Shown piece by piece: positions 17,823 to 28,600 of a stretch of 64,000 bases of DNA. The notes beneath the pieces are model-generated. The model was not told the DNA's origin and searched no databases. It worked only from the letters and a program-made list of their open reading frames with translations. How positions within the stretch are numbered: position 1 is the first letter of the stretch; every line of letters begins with the position of its first letter. A program made the translations under genes and the position numbers. This DNA comes from Setaria digitata (taxonomy: Eukaryota; Nematoda; Chromadorea; Rhabditida; Setariidae), in contig RCAB01000227.1 of the NCBI GenBank assembly GCA_003640385.1, positions 34,678 to 98,677 on the forward strand, in the 5' to 3' direction.

Positions 17823-19633
17823 ATGATGGCTGGTACAAGCAAAGCTGATACTGGTGCTGATGATCTAATTAAATCGTTTGTTTCATTAGGAAAAAGTGAT
17901 GTAACTGACACTAATGACAAGTTGAAAGATGATGACAGCGATGATATAGTACGCAAGGCTTTGAACGATGATGCTCAAGATGGAAGTGATAAAGGTAAAA
18001 GATGTAAATTATATTGATATTATCTCTTGTAAAGTTCAGTTTTGAACTACAAATTTTTCTCTTCTTTTTTTTTTAAGGTTGAATTCATCTTTTAGTTTGG
18101 CTACAATAAACTGGACGGCTGTCTAATTTAGTAGCAGATGATAACAGTAATTCGTTATCATTTATTTTTAAAAGAGAAGTGTACCTAACAGAAAACTGTA
18201 ACTGAGCAATATTTCTAATCTGAAATAAGATTCTCGTTAGTAAAATGCAGATTTTAGGTGGAAGTACGACTCCTAAGCAAAACTACAAAGAGACGGATGA
18301 AATAAAAAAAAAAGAGGAACTGGAAAAGCGTCAGAAAAGAGAAGCAGCACTTTCTGAAGAGGAATTAAATAGTCTTTGGGAACAATCTAAAGCATTGAAA
18401 TCTCAGGTATGTTTTTCACTTTAAATGATGCTGTTCTTTTTCGAAAGTGACTTTTGTGATATGATTCTGATAAATCTTTTTTGACTGAGATATGGTAGTG
18501 TCTATCGAAATGTCTCCAGTACATTATTCTCACTATATTTACTTGTGTTATCTGGAACAGAGTAAAGCATTTTCTTTACTTCTTTATTTTTTTTAGAATT
18601 ATTTGGTGTAAATTTTGTTACACTGTGGTTTTTTTTTTTTTTTTATTTTTATTTTTCGCAGTCTTTCAGGGAAATGATCATTTTGGTCAAGGATTTTGGT
18701 ATGAAGCAGTTCAGTCTTACACGAAGTCTTTGGATATTTGTCCTCTCATTTATGCTTGTGATAGGTTTGCTGTATATTATCGGTTTAATGTCCATTCATT
18801 TTGCATTCTTATATGAAGTTATGGACATTGAAAAGCAGCTTTTGCTTCCATTATCTTTAAGACAATTCAGAGAGAAATTACAGAAAAAAATAGAAGTGTA
18901 ATCTCAAATATGTAATTCTGAGGTTTGAAAAAAATGAAAAAAAAATAGTAAAAAGTCCTTTCCAGAGCAACATACCTGAGCAATCGTGCCGCTGCGCATA
19001 TGAAACTTAAAGACTGGGAAAAAGCTATTGAAGACTGTAGTGAGGCGTTAGAAATTGGTCAGTTTTCGACTTCTTCTTTTTAGCTTTGATTAGAACGAAG
19101 AATTTCGTGATGTTAGGATTTACCTGCCGTTTCAGGAGCACCAAATGATAAGCCGTTAGAAAGACGTGCCCATTGTTATGCACAAATAGAAGAAAAGTAT
19201 GAGAAGGCCATTGAAGACTATGAGTCGCTGTTGAAAATGCATTCTGACAGAAGGAATGAGTATTTAATGAAAATTGCTAGTTTGAAACGAGCCATTGATG
19301 AGCGAAATGAGAGGATGAAGAAGGTATTCAGTCCACTTAAATTTCTTTTTTTTGAGAAACTACAAAAACTTGATTGGCAGAATTTCAGGACTATCACTCC
19401 CTTACACAAAATTATTAAAAAAAAATAATTGGGTGTAAAAAGTACAGTGTTTTGCTGGATTGTGTTCCCGATAAACCTTTAATTTCTGAAAGCTACAGAA
19501 GTTTTAGGAAATGATCTCAAAACTGAAAGACTTTGGAAATATGTGTTTGAAACCCTTTGGTCTGTCAACAGATAATTTCGAAATGGTACAGCAACCGGGC
19601 GGAGGATATTCGATAAGTATGAAAAAGAAGTAA
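17823..19633 (+). CDS. TTC1: Tetratricopeptide repeat protein 1 (TTC1)
   Basis: Exons 17823-17994, 18258-18406, 18670-18764, 18966-19057, 19136-19323 and 19508-19633, 822 bases, 273 residues (human 292). Residues 1-105 are acidic and low complexity, then a charged helix ([20 protein letters not shown]). Three TPR helix pairs follow: [40 protein letters not shown], and [20 protein letters not shown]. The C-terminus is the TTC1 hallmark: [20 protein letters not shown], then [13 protein letters not shown] and GGGYSISM. Vertebrate TTC1 binds Hsp70/Hsp90 termini and Ras/G-alpha proteins as a co-chaperone adaptor; the function here is inferred from that. For exon 3 the acceptor at 18669 was chosen over a nearer upstream CAG because only it keeps frame and the GN start of the first TPR. 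Confidence 0.94.
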
Positions 19634-20915
19634 TTCTACTTATCTCCTGCGATTAATCCTGTTTTGCTTTTAAGAGTATATAAGTTTTGTTTCATAGCAC
19701 TTGCATCGAATTGGCTTCTCACGTTAAAGTGCATCTTCAGTAAAGTGAATATTTCTTGGCAAACTGCGTCCTTTGTGTTAATATTTAAAAAAATCTCTAA
19801 ATTACATGATACCTTTTATATGGCCTTCCAGTGATAAAGGGGACTCCACAGATTTTATAGACGATGCCTTTTGAACATAGTATGTCATAAATTTCTTGAA
19901 ATACTTTTTTGTTGATGTATTCATGTCAACATCCAAAAGTATCTTTTCTCCTCGGATGTAGGCATCTTCTTTTGTATAACAGTTAAAATTCGTTTTTGTA
20001 TCCAAGAGTAAAAATGTTTTGTTAATTCATTACTTTTGAAATCCAACTTTACATATCCCGTAAATCATTCAAAGACTCTAATTTAATACTGGACGGTTAT
20101 TCATATAAAAGGAAAATAAATTGTTGCAGAACTAAACAAAAATTCTTTTAAATTTTTTTGCGATCGTATCTGAACAAAGTTATGCATATGTGTTTCGAAG
20201 CAGGTCATGGTATCAACCGTACGAATCGCACTAAATAAAGAGTATGTATATTATTACAAGCACCAATTATAAAAAAGAAATCTAAAATTGAATAGAACTG
20301 AAGAGGTACGTTAATTCCTCATTAGCACTCACCTTCAGAAACTCATTTTGCAAATGTTTATGAACCGAAAAGTTTTGGCCACACAGAACAGTTCCTCTGT
20401 CACGAAGATGTTAATAAAATTTGTCGGAGCAGCTTAATCAATAGTTGATGAACATAGTAATGAACTACTTATTTCAGTGTTTCTAAAATTTACAACCTTT
20501 CCTCATTAAACATGGTCTGCGCGATGAATAAATTCAAAATCTTTGCGGATGTTCTTCATCGGAGAATGAGCATAAGCCTCCTGCAAATAGAATCTTTTAA
20601 CTGGGCTTCACAGTTTTTGTCCCTTAGTTACATGGATATCTATCATTTCAAGTTACCTTATCGATCAAAAAAAAAAAATCAATATCGCTGATGAAGCATG
20701 AACTTTAAACTGAATTCTTTAAGGAACAGGATAGGAAGCTGTTCCGTACTGATACTTCTGATGCTGACTGGCCTAATTCTTAATACCTCATTGTCCCTGT
20801 TTGACATAGGGATTATACTCAATATAAGCTGTTTGTCCACCACCAAAGCTAAAATGACCAAAGAACAAACAGTATTAACAGTTTTCACACACTGTCATGT
20901 TTTTGTGATTTCCTC
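19634..20915. other. No confident gene; possible tiny minus-strand gene downstream of NDUFA13
   Basis: Convergent 3' flanks of TTC1 and NDUFA13. On the minus strand two exon-like pieces, 20807-20787 and 20580-20506, would splice in phase to a 31-residue peptide (MSNRDNE joined to EAYAHSPMKNIRKDFEFI...), starting 109 bases after the NDUFA13 stop. A separate minus-strand frame at 20005-19802 has no ATG start. I cannot assign either to a family; see the finding. Confidence 0.3.
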
Positions 20916-22479
20916 TTAGTAGTCATAAAAACTTGCATGAGGTGTTGGATCCCACCAGCGATCCTGCAACGTGAAATATACCGGTTCACCATACCAGGTC
21001 CCAACTCTCCAAGCTTTGTCACCACTTATTTCTGCCAATTTCACTTCATAGTCTCGATTTTGCTTCAGAAGCTTCAGCCATCTACAAAATTCAAAAAAAA
21101 AAAACACCTCACTGTTGTTACCACATCAAATTCAGTAAAAGAAAAGGGGTGGATGCCTGTTGCCATTGAGAGCGAGGTTTCCATTTCTCTCCCTACGGCT
21201 TTCACAGCCCTGTAAAAATAGATCACTACTAAATTCTACGACTTAAAAATAACGGTTTAGTCAACCACGCAATATGATGACATCATTTCATAATGTTTAT
21301 TCCAAGAAACAGAGCAAATTACTTGGNGTGGATGCCTGTTGCCATTGAGAGCGAGGTTTCCATTTCTCTCACTACAGTTTTCACAGCCCTTTAAAAATAG
21401 ATCACTACTAAATTCTACGACTTAAAAATAACGGTTTAGTCAATCACGCAGTATGATGACATCATTTCATAATGTTTATTCCAAGAAACAGAGCAAATTA
21501 CTTGGCAAATTGATGAGCATACTTGGATATATTGAGAATCATAAAAAGACAAGGAAATTTTTACACTAATTAAGCTTCCGAAGGTTAATATGCCAGAAAT
21601 GCACTGCACAGATAGGAAACCAAACAAACCTTCGATCCCTTTCAGCATACAGAAATGGTGTCATTGCTATATATAAATCCTTATCCTCAAATCTTTCAGT
21701 CCTATAAAAATATATATTTTTTCACTCACAGCAAATACATGAATATTTGTTCAGTAATGAAAAAAAAAGTTGCTTAATTGAAAAGCTTACGAACAAAACC
21801 ATTCCATGAGGTTTCACATTCGGTCTCGGAAATGATGCCTTTACCGAGTACCTAATGATATCTTTTGCCACACTAAGCATCAAATATTAGCTGTTTCGCC
21901 TAGGCTGAATTTTAATTTACTAAGATGCTTCATTTACAATTTCTTCAACGTCAATGATCGATCAACCACACAAGTGAACAGCAGACAAAAAAAAACTTAC
22001 AGAATAGCACGCTTCAGGGCCCGAGCTTGAAAAACACCGTATACAAACAAAAAAATGACGCCACCTAGCAACTTTTCTCCTGAAAAAAAAAGGACAATTG
22101 AATACTCCTGTTTTTTCCAGAGCTTCATTTAGAACATCACTTCATTCTAAAAATATATTTGCGATTTTTTTACAACTAATTAAAAGAATGATATATCTAA
22201 ATAATCTCTTTAAAACTAAGGAAAAAAAAGTATTTCTAATACTTCTAAATGTCATGAAGAAGGTTTCAGTCTACATTTTAGTATGAATGATTTCAAAATC
22301 TAAACAAGCTAAAATTGTCAAGGGGTTAAAGGTAAAAACAAATGAAGCGAATTTTAAAAAATGAATACAACTTATGAAAAGTGATTACCTTTCCAGAAAA
22401 CTTTTGGATACGTACGAGACCAGTTGAATTTACTATACCCACCTGGTGGTGGCATATCCTGCCGATAATCAGTGGCCAT
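20916..22479 (-). CDS. NDUFA13: NADH dehydrogenase (complex I) subunit NDUFA13 / GRIM-19
   Basis: Minus-strand exons 22479-22389, 22079-22001, 21701-21630 and 21081-20916, 408 bases, 135 residues (human 144). The N-terminus MATDYRQDMPPPGGYSKFNW carries the QDMPPPGGY signature. Exon 2 encodes the single membrane span (LLGGVIFLFVYGVFQARAL); exon 3 gives the ERFEDKD...FLYAERDRR helix that corresponds to the human ARIALLPLLQAETDRR region. The last exon ends in GTWYGEPVYFTLQDRWWDP. GRIM-19 is a supernumerary inner-membrane subunit needed to assemble complex I. Intron 3 (21629-21082) contains a single N between two near-identical 178-bp copies; an exon-like frame inside them does not fit the protein alignment and was left out. 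RPS19 starts divergently 1.2 kb away. Confidence 0.93.
21149..21505. repeat. Direct 178-bp duplication around a single N (likely assembly join)
   Basis: Copy A (21149-21326) and copy B (21328-21505) match at all but about six positions and are separated only by the N at 21327. Both lie in NDUFA13 intron 3. The structure is that of two overlapping contig ends or haplotypes placed side by side. Confidence 0.9.
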
Positions 22480-22481
22480 AG

Positions 22482-22483
22482 CT
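22482..22483 (-). promoter_or_regulatory. Predicted spliced-leader trans-splice acceptor (NDUFA13)
   Basis: On the minus strand taatttcag is followed by ct and the ATG at 22479, a strong acceptor two bases before the start. Confidence 0.6.
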
Positions 22484-23645
22484 GAAATTACTAATACTTT
22501 TCCAATGTTTACGATATCTAAATGTGCACTCACTTTTTACTTTAATGAAAATGAGCACAAACGTCGATTTGAAAGTAGAAATTATGGAATAAGTTTCATA
22601 GCAATAATAACCCGAAAGTATGTAATCATCCCAATCATTTTCAGTCTTAATAAAGCTAATAGCGAAATTAATTCGTCAGCTTTCCAGCTAGGAAAAATGA
22701 AACAAAAGAGAGAACAGTCAGAAAACCACCACTTAAGTCCACTAAGCAAAAGCAAAGAAATGCAAAAATAATAACTACATATTATAAATTACTCCAATAC
22801 AGTAGCGTCGAACTGAAGATGACTTAAAAACAGGAGAACAAACATGCCAAACCGGAACATTTACCCGTTTTCTCACTGAATATATAAAATTTCCGGAAAA
22901 AAAATTGGAAGTGGGATGGCATAAAGTTTTTTTTTCACTCAAAATAGCTTATTTCTAATTAATCCTGTCTACAAGTCTTCAATTTTGGTACTTAAATGTG
23001 CAAGCCTCATGTGCTTGCCGAAACACTGCGAACACCGAAGGAACACCAAACACATCCGCTCACAAAGTGAACAAATGGGCTGTCCAAGATTTCATGGCCT
23101 GCCACTGTCAGTTGTGAAAATTTTCATTTCTCTCGAAACTTCAATGGATGTGTTTGCTGTTGGCGTTGGAAAATTTTGATGGAAGGGATAGAAGTACGAG
23201 AATTTAGAGTAATTAATGCAGTTTGCTAGTGAATAATGAGTATAAGTTATTATCGAGAAATGTTTGATCAGAGTTAGAATGAATGAGATCAGGAGAAGTA
23301 CATAAGTGGATGGATGTATTTCAAATAGGATGAAGTGTGAAGAAAATCTTAGAGAAGCATAGATAAAATGCAGAAAAAAGATAACAATTCTCAGTCTGTC
23401 AAATAGATAAATATTAATTTTACGTAAATTGCTTGTACAATGTAGTACGAAATAAATATAAGACGTAATATTTGTACGTTTTATACGATATAAAATAATG
23501 TTCCTTTACATGATAGACTGGGAATTGTTTTCTTGACATATATGGTATAGATTTTCTTTTTTTGTTCACTTTGCTTGATATTGTATTATTAAATATGAAA
23601 TGGTTAGGTTCAAGCAAGGCAGGCATTCTACCCATTCATTGGACA

Positions 23646-23651
23646 TTTCAG
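23646..23651 (+). promoter_or_regulatory. Predicted spliced-leader trans-splice acceptor (RPS19)
   Basis: tggacatttcag, then one base, then ATG at 23653. Strong TTTCAG consensus directly before a ribosomal protein start. Confidence 0.65.
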
Positions 23652-23652
23652 T

Positions 23653-24906
23653 ATGGTGAAACCGACGAGTGTGAAAGATGTTGATCAACAAGAAATTGTA
23701 CGTCAAATTGCTGGCTTCCTGAAGAAAAGTGGCAAAGTAAGAGTACCGGATTGGTCGGATGTCGTTAAAATGGGCCAAAATAAGGAACTGGCACCAATTG
23801 ATAGCGACTGGTACTATATTCGAACGGCAAGCATTGCGCGTCGTTTGTACATTCGTTCACCTACCGGTAAACGCTTAACATTATCGTATTTGTCATTAAT
23901 TCCATCGTGATTATACGACACTACAGTCATTCATTATCGCATGTCCGACTTTAAATCATGATAATGGAGAAAGATACGATGTGGAATGATTGCATAATCG
24001 TCGTACTAGAGGAGGAATAATTCAACATATTTGTTAAAGTTTAATTATGCAGTTAAATGATTTCATTCATTCAGATTCAGCAATTATTCAATTTGAAGAA
24101 ATTTGTATTTGAGGAATAATTTTCATAATTTTTGCACTGGTCTTGTAATTCATACTCGAATATATGTATATATAATTAAAAATATGTATGTACGATTATA
24201 TATATAATTTATAAATTATATATATGCACGATAATCTAATTTATTTGACTTGATATTTCTATAATTTTTTTTTTTTAGTTGCTTGACATTTTTGTAAACT
24301 TCATATTCGATTATATTATATTGGAAAAATGACTTCATAACTTCAGGCTAATAGCAGCAAACGGAACGCCGAAATCGCTGGGACAATTTCCCTGAATAGT
24401 TTAAATACCGTTTAGGTGTTGGTGCACTGAGACGTGTATATGGTGGTAATAAAAGGCATGGTGTATTGCCGAATCATTTTGTGAAGTCATCCGGTTCGAT
24501 TATACGTAAGGCTTTGCAAACGTTGGAGGCGATTAAATGGGTCGAAAAAGATCCTGATGGTAAAGGACGTATACTGACCAAACAGGTTTGTTTCAGTTTT
24601 TTTTTTTTTTTTTCAATTGAGACTTTGATTTTGTAATATTTGGGTGAGTCTGTTTACTGTGAGTAGTAATGAATAATTTGTCTTTGTAAATTGTCATATC
24701 AAAATAATTATTGTAATTTTGAACAAGGAAATAATGGTTGCAAGATTTAGCAGCTCAGTTATGAATTTCAGCGCATTATCGCTTCAGTTTCCTTTTTTTT
24801 TTTTTTTCTTTTTTTTTTTAAATACCTTTAATTCTAGGGTCGCAAAGATCTGGATCGTATTGCGTCACAATTGCGTCAGAATGCAAAACATTCGTTTGAA
24901 TCATAA
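23653..24906 (+). CDS. rps-19: 40S ribosomal protein S19 (eS19)
   Basis: Exons 23653-23866, 24416-24585 and 24838-24906, 453 bases, 150 residues (human 145). The N-terminus matches eS19 nearly column for column: [20 protein letters not shown], then [20 protein letters not shown]. Exon 2 gives [20 protein letters not shown] and [20 protein letters not shown]; exon 3 gives the helix [19 protein letters not shown]. eS19 is an all-helical protein of the small-subunit head, required for 18S rRNA maturation. The intron positions keep phase (1, 0). The start is the first ATG one base after a trans-splice acceptor. WDR11 begins 716 bases downstream on the same strand. Confidence 0.97.
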
Positions 24907-25622
24907 ATATATGGATGAATCTGAAGAAAAAAAAAAATATTTTTTTTTTGAATTGCTAAGATTATGATGCTATTCAGTGAATTGAAAAGAATGTCCTTTG
25001 CAAAAGTATTATTCATTTTATTATAAACTGATAATTTAACGGCTTAACTCTTTGTACTGTTTTTATTGCTTCTTTGACACTGAACACCTGCGTAAAATTC
25101 CTACCATTTCGATAATGCTTGGTGCTGGAAATTAAATTGTCCGGAAAACTTGCTACTGTTTCATTTCTTACAGAAGATTTCCCTTACGAACTTTTCTGCA
25201 TGTAAGGCTTGATTCGGCAGTATATTGAAACGTTTTTAATAATAAGGTATCCACAGCGTTCAGGTTTTTTTCAAAGGATAAAAAACCAAAAAATATCTGC
25301 ACATTCTATTACACGAGTCATCCAAAATTGTGAAAGAACGAAAGAATGCATAGTATTTTTTTTTTTTCAAGGGTTATTCTTACTATTAATTCCACAAGAT
25401 TCGAGCTTTTCGACTTGAATTCCTGATAGTCCATCACTACCATCATTTTACGTAGTGATGGTATGTATTCATTTGACTTCGTTGACTGTTCGATCCAGAT
25501 TCCTTAACAGATGGTTTTCTTGCAGATAGATGGCTTCAGTGGAATCGTCTCGTCGTATAACAAGAACCGAGTTCAGATTCTCCGTTTGTCATTAGCGCTA
25601 ATCATTCTTAAGTCAGCTAAAA
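24907..25622. other. Intercistronic region RPS19-WDR11
   Basis: 3' flank of RPS19 and 5' flank of WDR11. It holds a perfect 10-bp inverted repeat at 25431-25461. A short upstream open frame begins at an ATG at 25542, just after a ttcttgcag acceptor-like site, and stops after about 22 codons before the WDR11 start. Confidence 0.5.
25431..25461. repeat. Perfect inverted repeat, 10-bp stem and 11-base loop
   Basis: ccatcactac at 25431-25440 is the exact reverse complement of gtagtgatgg at 25452-25461. It could fold as a hairpin in DNA or in the WDR11 pre-mRNA leader. It could also be chance in 64 kb. Confidence 0.6.
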
Positions 25623-28600
25623 ATGTTAGGTGTAACATTGCCTGGTTCCTTGCATCCCAGCAACAAGGATGCTTTTTCGTGGTAGGTTAGAAATGATTCT
25701 TGCAATAATGATTAGAACCTTTTTTCTTACCTAAATTTTTTTTTCCCTGTCAGATTGGAAGTTTATTATAAAAGTACGAACTTTAAAAATAAGAGTAATT
25801 TGAACTTTTTTGCAAGGAGAAGGATATATTGATGGAAGTAGACGAGAACACTTCATTGATCCTGTCATCAAATAAAATTAAATTTATCTTTTCTTTCGGA
25901 GTGATGTCATAAATTTTTTTCTTTGGTCTGTGGAATCTAAAATTCAAAATTTTATAGTTTCTCAATTGAACATAATTTTAAATTCGTCTAGAATTTTTTT
26001 ATCGAAAATCACCATAATATACTTGAATTAAATTGATAAGCGGAAAATGTTTGATTGGAAGTTTAATTTTTGTAATACAGCTCATTCTTACTGATCTAAA
26101 ATTACATATGTCGGAAAAAAATTAATCTATGAATTTCTGATCATATTATGCTTTTGAGGAATGAAAAAGGTCTTGTGGTTTATGGGGCTCATTGCACCGT
26201 TGTAGTAGTTGATGTACTTCGTATTAAAATTATCCAAACTTTCGATCGACATACTTCAGCTATTACACATGTAAGCTTTTCATTTCATTTTATAGGTGCT
26301 CATTGCACCGTTTTAGTAGTTGATGTACTTCGTATTAAAATTATCCAGTCTTTCAACCGACATACTTCAGCTTATTATCGATTTCATGAAAATAATTTCA
26401 ATTAAATTATAAGCATTTAAACAAGTAATTTCAGATATGTTGCTCATCCGAGGAAGAAGTAGGTTTTTCGGCCGAAGTCCGATTGCGATGTGCATCTGCT
26501 GATGTTGGTGGTACAGTAGTTGTATGGGATATTGTGGAAGGTGTTGAATTGTCGTCTTTTTCCATTCCAAATAGTACAGCTTTAAGTAAGTTCTTATTTT
26601 TTAAATCGGGAATCACAGGTTCTTTTTCTGAAAGTTACAAATTTTTACTGACATCAAAATCATTAAATTAGATTCATGTAAATCATGATGATACTATTTT
26701 TCTGGAATCAATTTTGAACCAATAAATGAATCCATCAGTCTACTATTCTTCCCTATGGGATCGAGTAAATAATACTAGGTAAAAAAGATCCCTGCTTAAT
26801 TTATGTTGGCCATTTTTTTCGTTTTCTGAAATTCTTTAGGTCTTGCTTGGTTTCCTTGGGAAGATACAAGTCGCGATTTTCTTTTGGTATTGCATTCCCC
26901 CAATAATCTGGTTTTATGGAATATAGTGACTGGCGATCGTATTTGGAACGTCACATATTCACAAACGCTGAGCAGTTTTTCAGTTGATCCTTTCGATCCA
27001 CGCAGTATCACTTGTTAGTGCAATTTGTTTTTTATAAATTATTTAATCAAATTTTTAGATTATTTTGAAATATGATGGAAATCAGAAACTTTGAAAAATT
27101 TGGGACTATATTTTTTTCAGTAGCGTTTATTTTGCGTTTTAGAAAATATTGAACCATCTCTCTCAGTCATTATTTGCTGTTAAATTTTACTTTTATTTTT
27201 ACTTTAATGCAAGGCCTTCTAAGGTTTCAAAAGAATATTTTTTGGAAAGAATACCATTTGTTCTCTTTCGAAGGTTTTTTTTTTTTCTTATGACAAATTA
27301 AAATCATTTTGCAGTTGGTCTGGTAGATATTGGTTCCATAATGTTTGTCGACAATGTTTTACTTCATAAAGCTCCGTTAGGGAAAGGTACTTCATTATCG
27401 GTGTTCAATGCAACATCTTCAGCAGTGCGGATTCTACAAGTTGAATATCATAATGCTTTTCCAAATATTCTTTTTGCTACAACTGAATCTGAGGTTCGGG
27501 CATCGTTTTCTTTAAATTTTTTCGCGTTTATTTTTCCTCCGAATGCTTTAAAAACGTAACTAATGAGAAAATATGTACGAATGACACTTGGTGATAACTA
27601 GCATTAAGATTCTAATTCTAAAACCTCTGTATTTTTCTTTTGTTCGAGACAGGAAGGAAATAAAGCCTGAAATTTGTTAAGATTTCGACATGAAGAAAAG
27701 TCATTNTGAATGCTTTAAAAACGTAACTAATGAGAAAATATATACGAATGACACTTGGTGATAACTAGCATTAAGATTCTAATTCTAGAACCTCTGTATT
27801 TTTCTTTTGTTCGAGACAGGAAGGAAATAAAGCCTGAAATTTGTTAAGATTTCGACATGAAGAAAAGTCATTATCTCAGCGTAATTTATCCTGATGTTTT
27901 CCAAAAAACAGTAAATTAAAAAAATACTTTAACTGTTCAGATTAAGCAAAAATATTCATAAATTTTCTTCATCCTTACTAGTTATTGTAATAAATGGGCT
28001 AACTTTCACAGTTATCTTTGGATTTTTTATAAGAACGTAGTATCACTTAGGTAAAAATATTTCTGTTATTGTATTTTCAAAAACAAATTTTTTACAGTTT
28101 GAAAAATTTCTTTAGGGTTAATGTTTTAGATTGCATGCATTGAACTGGAATGCCGTTACGTCATTTGGCGGTACGTATGTGAAGTGCCACTATTACGTCT
28201 GATGACTTGTAGTGAACGTGACATCATTGTAACAGTGCATTCAAATGGTATCATTGAATGGAGAGCTTGTAAGATGGTTGAGGATGAGAAGGGTAAAACG
28301 ACATTGAATTATGAGTTTTTGTATTCGGGCGAAACACAACGACAGACACACCACTGTCGAATATCGTCTGTAGCATTATGTCCCGTAACACAAACTACTG
28401 TTGCTTTTCTGTATAATTCTGGGAACATTTCGATTTACCAGCTGGTAAGAACACTTTTTTGCTAGTTTTTTTTTTCTATGTTTTAGATGTAAACTTGTTC
28501 ACTAAGTCTTTCCTTATAAAATTTACACTAAATAACTCATTTGTCTTAAAATTTCACATAAGAATTTTATTTGTTAACAATAAGTTTTTAAATAAATAGA

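Larger units (their letters stand above)
22480..23652. other. Divergent intergenic region NDUFA13/RPS19
   Basis: About 1.2 kb expected to contain two promoters. A 64-codon frame at 22985-23179 (+) has no recognisable family. AAAA and TTTT runs are common; no clear TATA element can be singled out. Confidence 0.5.

Noticed and set aside
19802..20005. 67-codon minus-strand frame as a gene
   Set aside because: No ATG at its start, no clear acceptor, and it overlaps the TTC1 3' flank; no family recognised.
21081..21250. Extra NDUFA13 exon (AVKAVGREMETSLSMATG...)
   Set aside because: It sits in the duplicated N-flanked region and has no counterpart in GRIM-19; direct joining of exon 3 to 21081 restores the conserved sequence in phase.
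26148..26158. ATG at 26148 as the WDR11 start
   Set aside because: An upstream exon (25623-25681) matches the WDR11 N-terminus and splices in phase to 26159, so this ATG is intronic.
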